Of a DNA stretch of 64,000 nt, positions 36,013-44,690 are shown one piece after another (the stretch's first letter is position 1; each line of letters starts with the position of its first letter). The notes beneath the pieces were generated by a model. That model was not told the origin of the DNA. It did no database searches and saw nothing but the letters and a program-made list of their open reading frames with translations. The position numbers and the translations under genes were made by a program. The stretch is from an uncultured Bacteroidales bacterium (lineage in GTDB: Bacteria; Bacteroidota; Bacteroidia; Bacteroidales; P3): assembly GCA_900318275.1 (NCBI GenBank), contig ONJY01000008.1, positions 1 to 64,000 on the forward strand, read 5' to 3'.

Positions 36013-36494
36013 AACTGAGCTACAAATACCATACCTGGGACGTGCCGCTTTGGCTGCTGCGACTGCTCAAGCGCCGCATGCGCTGGGTGAGGGCGGCCGG
36101 CGGCATCGTGACGCGCGACGACGGTATGATGCTCCTCATACTCCGCAACGGCCGCTGGGACCTGCCCAAAGGCAAGGTGGAGGCCGGCGAGACCCTCCTG
36201 CAAGGCGCCCTCCGCGAGGTGGAGGAGGAGACGGGGGTGAGAGCGACCACTGGGCACTGGCCATTGACCACTATAAAGACCTACCACATCTTTAACCTCT
36301 ACGGCGGATGGCACCTGAAGCAGACGTCGTGGTTCCCGATGAGTGTGGCCGACGGTTCAGCCGTCGGCAAGCCGCAAGAAGAAGAGGGCATCACCGGCGT
36401 GGAGTGGGTGACGCCCGACGAGTGGCACCGCCGCCTCGAAGGAAGCTACGGCACACTCCGCACACTCTCACATCAGACAAAAGCGAAAAGATGA
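36009..36494 (+). CDS. NUDIX hydrolase
   Basis: 161 residues. The Nudix box GKVEAGETLLQGALREVEEETGV is complete and binds the metal for pyrophosphate-bond hydrolysis of a nucleoside diphosphate derivative; the substrate is unknown. Right after the box, ATTGHWPLTT is encoded by four 7-bp repeats, before the conserved KTYHIF strand. The ATGA overlap with dprA suggests cotranslation. Confidence 0.9.
   Translation: MKLSYKYHTWDVPLWLLRLLKRRMRWVRAAGGIVTRDDGMMLLILRNGRWDLPKGKVEAGETLLQGALREVEEETGVRATTGHWPLTTIKTYHIFNLYGGWHLKQTSWFPMSVADGSAVGKPQEEEGITGVEWVTPDEWHRRLEGSYGTLRTLSHQTKAKR
36247..36274 (+). repeat. 7-bp periodic repeat inside the NUDIX gene
   Basis: Four heptads: CCACTGG, GCACTGG, CCATTGA, CCACTAT. 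They encode the loop after the Nudix box. Confidence 0.65.
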
Positions 36495-37612
36495 TGGACA
36501 AACTGTCACAAGTGGCTCTGGCGATGACCGATGGCCTCGGCCCTACGGCCATACGCAAACTGCTCGACGCATACCCGGGCGAGGACATCTTCGCCATGCC
36601 TGCCGCCGAGCTCAATCTGGCTTTCGGCAACCACCGTTCCATCGTCGAGAACCTGCTGAACAAGACGGCCTTCCCGCGCGCCGAGGAGGAGTTGCGCACA
36701 ACTGAGGCGAAGCACATCAAGGTGCTCTTCTACACCGACGACGCCTTCCCGCAACGCCTCAACCGCGAAGAATGCGCCGACTCGCCGGTGCTGCTCTATG
36801 CCCTCGGCGACGCCGACCTCAACGCCCGCCGCGCTCTGGCTGTGGTAGGCACCCGCAAGGCCACACCCTACGGTCGCGACACCACGGAGCGCTTCGTCAG
36901 AGAGATGGCCGACCTGCAGGAGGACGACAAGCCGCTGGTCGTCAGCGGACTGGCATACGGCATCGACACTATGGCCCACAAAGCATCACTCGACAACGGC
37001 CTGCCGACGGTGGCGGTACTGGGTCACGGCCTCGACCGCATCTATCCCGCCGAGAACCGCAGCCTTGCCGAACGCATAGTGCACAGCGGCGGCGCCCTGC
37101 TGACGGAGTACCCCATGGGCACCGCCATCAACCCCCGCTACTTCCCGGCACGCAACCGCATCATAGCCGCCATGAGCGACGCCACCCTCGTGGTCGAGGC
37201 CTCGGAGCACGGCGGAGCACTCATCACCGCTACAATGGCCACCGGCTACCAGCGCGACGTCTTTGCTGTGCCCGGTCGGCTGGGCGACACCTACAGTCGC
37301 AGCACCAACAACCTGATAGCCACCAACAAAGCCATACTGGCACGCGGTGCAGCCGACATCGCCTACCAGCTCGGTTGGCCCTCGCCGACGGCAGCAAAAG
37401 CCGACACACAGGCCTCGCTCTTCCCCACCCTGCCGCCAGCCGAGCAGCGGCTGCTGGAGCTGATACGCAAGAACGGCAACATGACGCTCGACGAGATAGT
37501 GACCATCAGCGGCTTGCCGATGCCCAAAGCAGCATCACTTATGTTCAACCTCGAGATGGCGAAGGCGGTGCACGTGCTGCCCGGCCACCTCTACCAAGCC
37601 TCCAACACATAA
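36491..37612 (+). CDS. dprA: DNA processing protein DprA
   Basis: 373 residues from the ATG at 36491 (a second ATG follows at once). RecA loader for incoming single-stranded DNA in transformation. An N-terminal helix-hairpin-helix-like region (GLGPTAIRKLL), the Rossmann core (VVGTRKATPYG, SGLAYGIDTMAH, PAENRSL, NPRYFPARNRIIAAMS), and a C-terminal winged helix. Other competence genes are not in the window. Confidence 0.95.
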   Translation: MMDKLSQVALAMTDGLGPTAIRKLLDAYPGEDIFAMPAAELNLAFGNHRSIVENLLNKTAFPRAEEELRTTEAKHIKVLFYTDDAFPQRLNREECADSPVLLYALGDADLNARRALAVVGTRKATPYGRDTTERFVREMADLQEDDKPLVVSGLAYGIDTMAHKASLDNGLPTVAVLGHGLDRIYPAENRSLAERIVHSGGALLTEYPMGTAINPRYFPARNRIIAAMSDATLVVEASEHGGALITATMATGYQRDVFAVPGRLGDTYSRSTNNLIATNKAILARGAADIAYQLGWPSPTAAKADTQASLFPTLPPAEQRLLELIRKNGNMTLDEIVTISGLPMPKAASLMFNLEMAKAVHVLPGHLYQASNT

Positions 37613-37648
37613 CGTACACGCCTAACAACATTATACGAATAAACAACC

Positions 37649-38182
37649 ATGAAGAACAGAACATCCCTGCCCTACAGCCTCACCGCCATCGCCGCCCTGA
37701 TACTACTTCTGGCAGCTTGCAACAGCAAGACCCAGACCTACGCCGCTGCCGACGGGAGCGTCACCGCCACCCTCAACGAGCGCACCGGCGAGTGGCACAT
37801 CCTCGGCCCCGACGGCCGCGAGGTTGTCCCCAACTACGACTCCATGCACGTCACCGAAGTGAGCCCCGACGGACACCCCATGACCATCGTCTATTATTGC
37901 GGCAGCGTAGAGCATTGGCGCCAGTACTACAGCACCATGCAGCTGCGCAGCGAGGGCGACATCGTCGCCGGCCGCCGCGAAGGTCATTGGGCATTCTACC
38001 ACCCCAACGGCAACGTGCAGGCCGAAGCCACCTACATCGGTGGCCTTGAAGAAGGCCCCTATCGAGTCTTCCGCGAAAGCGGTGTGCCTTACTACATAGG
38101 CAGCTACCACGAAGGCGTACGCACAGGCACCTGGGAGATATACGATGAACTGGGACAGCTCGTCACCACACAGGAATACTAA
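37649..38182 (+). CDS. MORN-like repeat lipoprotein
   Basis: 177 residues; lipoprotein signal peptide with Cys24. The second half has MORN_2-like repeats (EGHWAFYHPNGNVQAEATYIGG, EGPYRVFRESGVPYYIGSY, TGTWEIYDELGQLV). Such repeats are common in Bacteroidota envelope proteins of unknown role. It lies between dprA and cca, 36 and 12 bp away, and is probably cotranscribed. Confidence 0.75.
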   Translation: MKNRTSLPYSLTAIAALILLLAACNSKTQTYAAADGSVTATLNERTGEWHILGPDGREVVPNYDSMHVTEVSPDGHPMTIVYYCGSVEHWRQYYSTMQLRSEGDIVAGRREGHWAFYHPNGNVQAEATYIGGLEEGPYRVFRESGVPYYIGSYHEGVRTGTWEIYDELGQLVTTQEY

Positions 38183-38194
38183 ACCGACCACCGC

Positions 38195-39634
38195 ATGATA
38201 GACCTCGGGCTTGACCTCTACCGCGTCATCGGCTTGGAAGCCGACCGCCTCGGCATCGACGCCTACGCCGTCGGGGGTGTCGTGCGCGACCACCTGCTGC
38301 AACGCCCCTGCACCGACATCGACGTCGTCTGCGTAGGGCGACAGGAGGGCGGCGAAGTGCACATCGGCATCCAGCTCGCCCATGCCGCCTCCGAGGCCCT
38401 CGGCGGCAGCCATGTGTCGGTGTTCAAGAATTTCGGCACCGCAAGCTTCAGATATACCGCCGACGGACGCGAGTATGAGCTGGAGTTCGTGGGCGCCCGC
38501 CGCGAGAGCTACAGCCGCGACAGTCGCAAGCCCATCGTGGAGAACGGCACACTTGAAGACGACCAGCGGCGGCGCGACTTCACCGTCAACGCCCTCGCCG
38601 TATGCCTCAACCACGACCGCCTCGGCGAGCTCATCGACCCCTTCGGCGGCATCCGCGACCTCGACGCAGGCATCCTCCGCACACCCCTCGACCCCGACAT
38701 CACCTTCAGCGACGACCCGCTACGCATGATGCGCGCCGTCCGCTTCGCCTCACAGCTCGGCTTCCGCATAGCCGACGATACATTCGAGGCCATCGGCCGC
38801 AACGCCAAGCGCATAGAGATAGTCAGCGCCGAACGCATCACCTCCGAGCTCAACAAAATCATGGCCTCGGCCAACCCATCACTCGGCCTCAAGCTGATGC
38901 AGAAATGCGGCCTCATGCAGCTCGTCATGCCCGAGATCAGCGCCCTGCAAGGCGTTGAGACAGTAGACGGCAAAGGCCACAAGGACATATTCTTCCACAC
39001 CATGCAGGTGCTCGACAACGTGGCCGGGATGAGCGACAACCTATGGCTGCGCTGGGCCGCCCTGCTGCACGATGTGGGCAAGCCCGGCGTAAAACGCTAC
39101 GACGCCCGCCAGGGTTGGACATTCCACGGCCACGAAGCCCGCGGCGCACACATGGTGAAGCGCATCTTCAAGCGCCTGCGCCTGCCACTGGGCGAGGAGA
39201 TGCGCTACGTGGAGAAACTCGTCATGCTCCACATGCGCCCCATCATACTGGCCGAAGACATCGTCACCGACAGCGCCGTGCGCCGTCTGCTCTTCGAGGC
39301 CGGCGACGACATCGACGATCTCATGCTCCTCTGCCACGCCGACATCACCACGCGCAACCTCGACAAGCAGCGCCGCCACCGCGAGAACTTCGAGCTGGTG
39401 AAGCGCAAGCTCGTGGAGCTCGAAGAGCGCGACCGCATACGCAACTTCCAGCCTCCGGTGAGCGGCGAAGACATCATGACCACCTTCGGCATCGGCCCCT
39501 GCCGCGAGATTGGTACCATCAAGGATGCCATCAAGGACGCCATCCTCGACGGACGGATACCCAACGAGCGCGACGCCGCCTGGCAGATGATGCTACGCCT
39601 CGCTGCCGACCTCGGCTTAAAGCTACGAGAATAA
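38195..39634 (+). CDS. cca: CCA tRNA nucleotidyltransferase with HD domain
   Basis: 479 residues. Class II nucleotidyltransferase: YAVGGVVRD and TDIDVVCVG form the active site (DxD), FGTASFRY and EDDQRRRDFTVNALAV follow. The HD domain contains LLHDVGKPGVKRY and FHGHEARGAH. It adds or repairs the 3' CCA of tRNAs. Normal length for Bacteroidota. The gene ends 63 bp before the crotonase gene, which has its own promoter. Confidence 0.93.
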   Translation: MIDLGLDLYRVIGLEADRLGIDAYAVGGVVRDHLLQRPCTDIDVVCVGRQEGGEVHIGIQLAHAASEALGGSHVSVFKNFGTASFRYTADGREYELEFVGARRESYSRDSRKPIVENGTLEDDQRRRDFTVNALAVCLNHDRLGELIDPFGGIRDLDAGILRTPLDPDITFSDDPLRMMRAVRFASQLGFRIADDTFEAIGRNAKRIEIVSAERITSELNKIMASANPSLGLKLMQKCGLMQLVMPEISALQGVETVDGKGHKDIFFHTMQVLDNVAGMSDNLWLRWAALLHDVGKPGVKRYDARQGWTFHGHEARGAHMVKRIFKRLRLPLGEEMRYVEKLVMLHMRPIILAEDIVTDSAVRRLLFEAGDDIDDLMLLCHADITTRNLDKQRRHRENFELVKRKLVELEERDRIRNFQPPVSGEDIMTTFGIGPCREIGTIKDAIKDAILDGRIPNERDAAWQMMLRLAADLGLKLRE

Positions 39635-39642
39635 AAAAACAT

Positions 39643-39673
39643 TTGGCCATATCAGTATTATTTTGTAATTTTG
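39643..39673 (+). promoter_or_regulatory. Bacteroidota-type promoter for the crotonase-dehydrogenase pair
   Basis: TTTG at 39642-39645 and TAATTTTG at 39666-39673 with 20 bp between. It lies 25 bp before the ATG at 39698 and rules out the in-frame ATG at 39671 as start. Confidence 0.75.
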
Positions 39674-39697
39674 CAGCCTCAAATAAACAAGCAATAT

Positions 39698-40474
39698 ATG
39701 TACGAACACCTGAAGATAGAGGAGCGTGGCACCATAGCCGTCATGACCATCAGCGCCCCGAAGAGCCTCAATGCGCTCAACAGCAAAATACTTAACGAGA
39801 TAGGCGACTACCTGGACAGCTTCGACTGTGGGCGGTTCCGCTGCCTCATCGTCACCGGCGACGGCGAGAAGAGCTTCGTGGCCGGTGCCGACATCAGCGA
39901 GATGGCAGGCCTCAACGCCGCCGAGGGCGAAGCTTTCGGCAAGCGCGGCGCCCGCGTGTTCCGCATGCTGGAGACCCTGCCGGTGCCCGTCATCGCCGCC
40001 GTCAACGGCTTCGCCCTCGGCGGAGGCTGCGAGATAGCCATGGCTTGCGACATACGCATCTGCTCGGACAACGCCAAGTTCGGCCAGCCCGAGGTGGGCC
40101 TCGGCATCATACCCGGCTTCAGCGGCACGGTGCGCATGGCGCGTCTGGTGGGCATGGGCATGGCCAAGCAGCTGATATACACCGGCAAAGCCATCCGCGC
40201 CGACGAGGCGTTGCGCATAGGCCTGGTGAACGCCGTGGTGCCGCAGGCAGAACTGATGGACAAGGCCATGGAGATGGCCACCCAGATTGCCGCCCAAGCC
40301 CCGCTGGCAGTACGCGCTGCCAAGGAGTGCATCAACGCCGAATACGACATGACGGCCGACGAGGCCATAGCCTACGAGAACCGCGCCTTCGGCCAGTGCT
40401 TCGCCACAGCCGACCAGAAAGGCGGCATGCGCGCCTTCCTCGACAAGAGCAAGTACGAGTTTCAAGGCAAGTAG
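39698..40474 (+). CDS. Enoyl-CoA hydratase/crotonase
   Basis: 258 residues from ATG 39698. Hydrates crotonyl-CoA to 3-hydroxybutyryl-CoA or the reverse. AGADISEM forms the oxyanion hole; the two catalytic Glu are in GGGCEIAMACD and QPEVGLGIIPGFSGT. It is paired with 3-hydroxybutyryl-CoA dehydrogenase 37 bp downstream and shares its promoter, so short-chain fatty-acid metabolism such as butyrate formation is likely. Thiolase and butyryl-CoA dehydrogenase are not in the window. Confidence 0.92.
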   Translation: MYEHLKIEERGTIAVMTISAPKSLNALNSKILNEIGDYLDSFDCGRFRCLIVTGDGEKSFVAGADISEMAGLNAAEGEAFGKRGARVFRMLETLPVPVIAAVNGFALGGGCEIAMACDIRICSDNAKFGQPEVGLGIIPGFSGTVRMARLVGMGMAKQLIYTGKAIRADEALRIGLVNAVVPQAELMDKAMEMATQIAAQAPLAVRAAKECINAEYDMTADEAIAYENRAFGQCFATADQKGGMRAFLDKSKYEFQGK

Positions 40475-40511
40475 ATAAGAATAACGTTTAACAATTTAAT
40501 AATCATCAATC

Positions 40512-41348
40512 ATGAAAATCTGTGTTATTGGAACCGGCACGATGGCCAAAGGCATTGTCAAGGCTTTTGCCACCAAGATGCCCGTCGTCATGAAGAGCCG
40601 CACGCAGGCCAGCCTCGACAAGGCCATGGCCTCGATAGCCAAAGGCTATGGCAAACTGGTTGAGAAAGGCAAGATGACCCAGGAGGCCGTCGACGCCCTG
40701 CTCAAGAACATCGTCACAACCACCGACTACGCCACCTTCGCCGACGCCGACCTCGTCATCGAGGCCGCCGTGGAGGAGATGCAGCTCAAGAAAGACGTCT
40801 TCACCGAGCTTGACGGTATCTGCAAACCCGAGACTATCTTCGCCACCAATAGCTCGAGCCTGAGCATCACCGAGATTGCCGCCTGCACCAAGCGTCCGAC
40901 CCAGTTCATCGGCATGCACTTCTTCAACCCCGCCGACCGCATGGCTCTGGTTGAGGTTATCCGCGGCCAGCTCACCAGCGACGAGGTCTGCAAGTGCGTC
41001 ATCGACCTCGCCACCGAGATTGGCAAACAGCCCGTCGAGGTGAAGGAAGCCCCCGGCTTTGTTGTGAACCGAATCCTCATACCTATGATCAACGAAGCTG
41101 TCGGCATCCTGGCCGATGGTATCGCCAGCGCCGAGGACATCGACAAGTGCATGATGCTCGGTGCCAACCACCCCATGGGCCCGCTGGCCCTGGCTGACCT
41201 CATCGGCAACGATGTGAACCTGGCCATCATGGAGGTGCTATACAAGGAGTTCGGCGACCCGAAGTACCGTCCTCACCCCCTGCTCCGCAAAATGGTACGC
41301 GCCGGTCTCCTCGGCCGCAAGACCGGCGAGGGCTTCTACAAATATTGA
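40512..41348 (+). CDS. 3-Hydroxybutyryl-CoA dehydrogenase
   Basis: 278 residues. NAD(P)-dependent interconversion of acetoacetyl-CoA and 3-hydroxybutyryl-CoA. N-terminal Rossmann motif [11 protein letters not shown] (GxGxM), catalytic His in [21 protein letters not shown], and the C-terminal domain [14 protein letters not shown] ending [10 protein letters not shown]. Full length. It is second in the crotonase operon and is followed by a strong hairpin terminator. Confidence 0.94.
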   Translation: MKICVIGTGTMAKGIVKAFATKMPVVMKSRTQASLDKAMASIAKGYGKLVEKGKMTQEAVDALLKNIVTTTDYATFADADLVIEAAVEEMQLKKDVFTELDGICKPETIFATNSSSLSITEIAACTKRPTQFIGMHFFNPADRMALVEVIRGQLTSDEVCKCVIDLATEIGKQPVEVKEAPGFVVNRILIPMINEAVGILADGIASAEDIDKCMMLGANHPMGPLALADLIGNDVNLAIMEVLYKEFGDPKYRPHPLLRKMVRAGLLGRKTGEGFYKY

Positions 41349-41370
41349 TGCCCTGCCGCATAGAAAGAAG

Positions 41371-41405
41371 AAGGTCCCGTCCGATGGGCGGGACTTTCTT
41401 TTTTT
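41371..41405. terminator. Bidirectional intrinsic terminator
   Basis: Stem 41374-41382 with 41386-41394 (8 of 9 pairs, GTCCCGTCC), three-base loop, followed by a T-rich run on the plus strand and a pyrimidine-rich run on the minus strand. It serves the dehydrogenase and the convergent miaA. Confidence 0.85.
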
Positions 41406-42233
41406 CTACTGGTAACGCTTGAGCCAGGTGAGCTGCTTGCGGGCGTAGTGCCAGGTGTTGAGCTTGATCTGAGCCACAGCCTCGTCAAGTGAGCCGTGTC
41501 CGTCTATTACGGGGAAGAGTTCTCGGTAGCCAACGGTGTTGAGGGTATTGAGGTGGCGGTAAGGGAGCAGCGAGCGCACCTCGTCGACGAGGCCGTCGGC
41601 CATCATCTGGTCAACACGTCGGTCTATGCGTTCGCGCAAGGCAGCAGGCTCCATCGACAGCACCTGCATCTCTATGGCGAAGGGGCGCGGTGCCGCCTGC
41701 TGGCCAGCAATCACCTCGCTGTAAGGGCGGCCGGCGGTGAGGCAAACCTCGAGTGCACGCTGTAGCCTGACGGGGTTGCGGAGGTCAACACGGGCGTAGT
41801 AGTCGGGGTCGAGCAACCGCAGCTGTGCACGCTTCTCTTCAAGGGGCATCTGCTGCAGGCGGGCACGCAACTCGTCGGAGGGCGACGGCAGCACCGCCGG
41901 TGTAGCTCGGAGGGCGTCAATGTACAGGCCGCTGCCGCCGACTGCGACCACGGTGTCGTGCGTCTCCATCAGGCGTGCAATCACGACCATGGCGTCATGC
42001 TCATAGTCATAGATGTTGTACGGCTCTGTGACCGACCGACAGGCGATGAAGTGGTGTGGGACGGCGGCGAGATCCTCGTCCGAGGGACGTGCCACGCCGA
42101 TGCGCAGTTCACGGTAGAACTGGCGTGAGTCGCAGGAGACTATTTCCGTACCCAGACGTCGCGCCAACGCGACGGCATGGGCCGTCTTGCCGACAGCGGT
42201 CGGACCTGCCACCACGATGAGCTTCTTAGGCAT
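41406..42233 (-). CDS. miaA: tRNA dimethylallyltransferase
   Basis: 275 residues. Adds the dimethylallyl group to A37 of tRNAs reading UNN codons. Walker A GPTAVGKT at residues 9-16, SCDSRQFY and GGSGLYIDAL follow. The start overlaps the aroA stop by 8 bp, so it is the last gene of the dnaG operon. Confidence 0.94.
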   Translation of the reverse strand: MPKKLIVVAGPTAVGKTAHAVALARRLGTEIVSCDSRQFYRELRIGVARPSDEDLAAVPHHFIACRSVTEPYNIYDYEHDAMVVIARLMETHDTVVAVGGSGLYIDALRATPAVLPSPSDELRARLQQMPLEEKRAQLRLLDPDYYARVDLRNPVRLQRALEVCLTAGRPYSEVIAGQQAAPRPFAIEMQVLSMEPAALRERIDRRVDQMMADGLVDEVRSLLPYRHLNTLNTVGYRELFPVIDGHGSLDEAVAQIKLNTWHYARKQLTWLKRYQ

Positions 42234-43452
42234 TCAGGACTTTATCGAACTCGTCCCAGAACTCGGGGAAAGACTTGTCAACGACCTCGGGGCTCTCAAT
42301 CTTCAGGTCGGGGAAGGCGAGGCGGAGCGGTGCGAAAGCCATCGCTATGCGGTGGTCGCCATAGGTCTGAACCGGCTCCACAGGCTTCAGCTTGGATGGT
42401 ATGATGACCATTTCCTCGGCCGTGGTGTTCACCTTGCCGCCCATGCGACGGAGCTCCGTGGTGATGGCATACATACGGTCGCTCTCCTTGAGTGCTATGT
42501 TGCTCACTCCCTTGAGGGTGGCGCGTACACCGGCGGCAGCGGCGGCCACAGCGAAGGTAGGCACGAGGTCGGGACAGTCAAGACAGTTGAACTGTACCGT
42601 CTTGCCACGCTCGAAACCTCCCTGCAGCGTTATGCTGCGGCCTGCGGCACGGTAAGGGGAACGCACCTCGGTGCTACATACACCCAGCTGACGGAAGAAA
42701 GCGTCGGCGGCGCTGTCGCCCTGGCATGAGTCGAGCTGAAGGCCCAGCAGACGTATGCGCAGTTCCGGCCGCAGGAGTGCCATGGTATAGAAGTATGACG
42801 CCGACGACCAGTCGCGCTCGATGACGACGGCGGTGGGTTTGGTCTTAGCGGTCATAGGCTGCACATAGTAAGTGCGGCCATTGGAGGAGCGGCGCACATT
42901 GACGCCAGCCTGACGCAATATGTCTGCCGTCATCTCTATGTAAGGGCGCGACGTGGGTCGTGAAGTCATGGTCAGCGAGATACCCTCGGGCAGGACGGGG
43001 GCCACAAGCAGAAGGGCGCTGACAAACTGGCTGCTCAACAGCGGGTCAACCTGCACGGTGCGCTTGGTGGGTATGCCGCCCTGTATGTGTACCGGCAGGA
43101 AGCCTTCTTTCTCCGAACACTCTACACGCAGGCCCATCTGGCGCAACGACTCAATGATAGGGGCCATCGGGCGCTGGCAGAGGCGTGGGTCGCCGGTCAG
43201 GATATGGTGTCCGGGGGTGATGGCGAGCAACGGCATCAGGAAACGTGCCACAGAGCCCGCATTGTTGCAATAGAATATGTCGGACTTGCCCTCGTCGAGC
43301 TGGGCAAGCAACTGGCGCAGCAGACGTGTGTCGCCCGACGTGGAGGGCTTGCCTATACGGAAACGGCTGCCGGTGATATAGTTTATCACCATCCAGCGGT
43401 TGCTCATGCTCTTCGACGCTGGCAGGTTGATACGTATATCGTTGGTGTTCAT
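42226..43452 (-). CDS. aroA: 3-Phosphoshikimate 1-carboxyvinyltransferase (EPSP synthase)
   Basis: 408 residues. Sixth shikimate-pathway step. LPASKSMSNR near the N-terminus, NNAGSVARFL and LTGDPRLCQRPM for substrate binding, and ALKESDRM with the catalytic Glu. Slightly shorter than the usual 420-440 residues but with all motifs. Overlaps the sigma-54 activator by 4 bp and miaA by 8 bp. Confidence 0.93.
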   Translation of the reverse strand: MNTNDIRINLPASKSMSNRWMVINYITGSRFRIGKPSTSGDTRLLRQLLAQLDEGKSDIFYCNNAGSVARFLMPLLAITPGHHILTGDPRLCQRPMAPIIESLRQMGLRVECSEKEGFLPVHIQGGIPTKRTVQVDPLLSSQFVSALLLVAPVLPEGISLTMTSRPTSRPYIEMTADILRQAGVNVRRSSNGRTYYVQPMTAKTKPTAVVIERDWSSASYFYTMALLRPELRIRLLGLQLDSCQGDSAADAFFRQLGVCSTEVRSPYRAAGRSITLQGGFERGKTVQFNCLDCPDLVPTFAVAAAAAGVRATLKGVSNIALKESDRMYAITTELRRMGGKVNTTAEEMVIIPSKLKPVEPVQTYGDHRIAMAFAPLRLAFPDLKIESPEVVDKSFPEFWDEFDKVLNA

Positions 43453-44669
43453 TCGATGCTATACTCTTTCAGTTTGCGGTAAAGTGTGCGTTCAGATATA
43501 TGGAGGTCGGCAGCGGCAAGCTTGCGGTTGCCATGACGGCGCTCAAGTGCGCGTGCTATAGCCACACGCTCACGGTCTTCGAGAGCCACGCTCTCGTCTT
43601 CGATAATCTCTGGCGTGAGGAATTCCTCTTCTTCGTTGTGAATCGCATTATGTGTGGTGGCAGGGAAATACGACGGCGACACCACCGACGGCTGCTCTAC
43701 CTGCATCGGAGCCCCTTGTGCCATACGTCCCACCATCTGTCTCAGGTCGTTGATCTCCTGACGCATCTCGCTAATCATCTGCCCCATGGAGAGGGCCTTC
43801 AGCAACAGCTCACGGTCGCTGATGGTATTACCGCCAGCGGCTGTGTTGTCAACGATGGCCGGCATGCGCTCCGTAGGGATGTATGACAGGTAGTTCTGCA
43901 GTATCGCCGAGGTGATGGTGCGCTCTGTCTCCACCACCGATATCTGCTCGGTGATGTTCTTCAGCTCGCGCACATTGCCATACCAGGGGTAATCCATCAT
44001 CATGCGTTTGGCATCGTCGGTGAGGACGATGGGAGGCATGTGGTATTTCTCTGCCACATCGGACGCAAACTTGCGGAAGAGCAATGGGACGTCGTCCTTA
44101 CGCTCGCGCAATGGCGGCAGGAAGATGCTTATCTGGTTGAGGCGGTAGTATAGGTCTTCACGGAAACGCCCGTTGCGTACAGCCTCGACGATGTCGATAT
44201 TGGTGGCGGCAACCACGCGCACGTTTATTTTCTGCGCCGTGCTGCTACCCACAGGTATTATCTCGCCGTTCTCCAAGACACGCAGCAACTTCACCTGCAT
44301 AGCCAGCGGCAGCTCGCCTATCTCGTCGAGGAAGATGGTGCCGCCGTCAGCCTCCTCAAAGTAGCCCTTGCGGTTCTTGTCGGCACCGGTGTAGGCTCCC
44401 TTCACATGGCCGAAGAGCTCACTCTCTATCGTGCCTTCCGGTATGGCACCACAGTTGACGGAGATGAGCCCCCTGCCCTGCCGCACATGCTTGCGCAGGC
44501 TGTTCTCGTGTATGATGCGCGAGAACACATCCTTGCCCACACCGCTCTCGCCGGTGATGAGTATAGACAGGTCGGTGGGCGCCACCTGGATGGCCTTGTT
44601 GAGGGCCTGCAGCAGGCGCGGGTCGTTGCCTATTATGTCGTAACGTTGTTTTAGTGTCTGGATATCCAT
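43449..44669 (-). CDS. Sigma-54-dependent transcriptional activator without receiver domain
   Basis: 406 residues from the ATG at 44667-44669. AAA+ domain starting at about residue 15: Walker A TGESGVGKD, GAYTGAD loop (variant of GAFTGA) for contact with sigma-54, FLDEIGELPL Walker B. The C-terminus is a Fis-type HTH (RNRKLAAADLHISERTLYRKL). There is no N-terminal receiver or sensing domain, so its activity must be controlled otherwise. It sits between dnaG and aroA. Its target promoters are not evident here. Confidence 0.9.
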   Translation of the reverse strand: MDIQTLKQRYDIIGNDPRLLQALNKAIQVAPTDLSILITGESGVGKDVFSRIIHENSLRKHVRQGRGLISVNCGAIPEGTIESELFGHVKGAYTGADKNRKGYFEEADGGTIFLDEIGELPLAMQVKLLRVLENGEIIPVGSSTAQKINVRVVAATNIDIVEAVRNGRFREDLYYRLNQISIFLPPLRERKDDVPLLFRKFASDVAEKYHMPPIVLTDDAKRMMMDYPWYGNVRELKNITEQISVVETERTITSAILQNYLSYIPTERMPAIVDNTAAGGNTISDRELLLKALSMGQMISEMRQEINDLRQMVGRMAQGAPMQVEQPSVVSPSYFPATTHNAIHNEEEEFLTPEIIEDESVALEDRERVAIARALERRHGNRKLAAADLHISERTLYRKLKEYSIE

Positions 44670-44690
44670 CTCTTTGTCCGTGTTTAGCAA

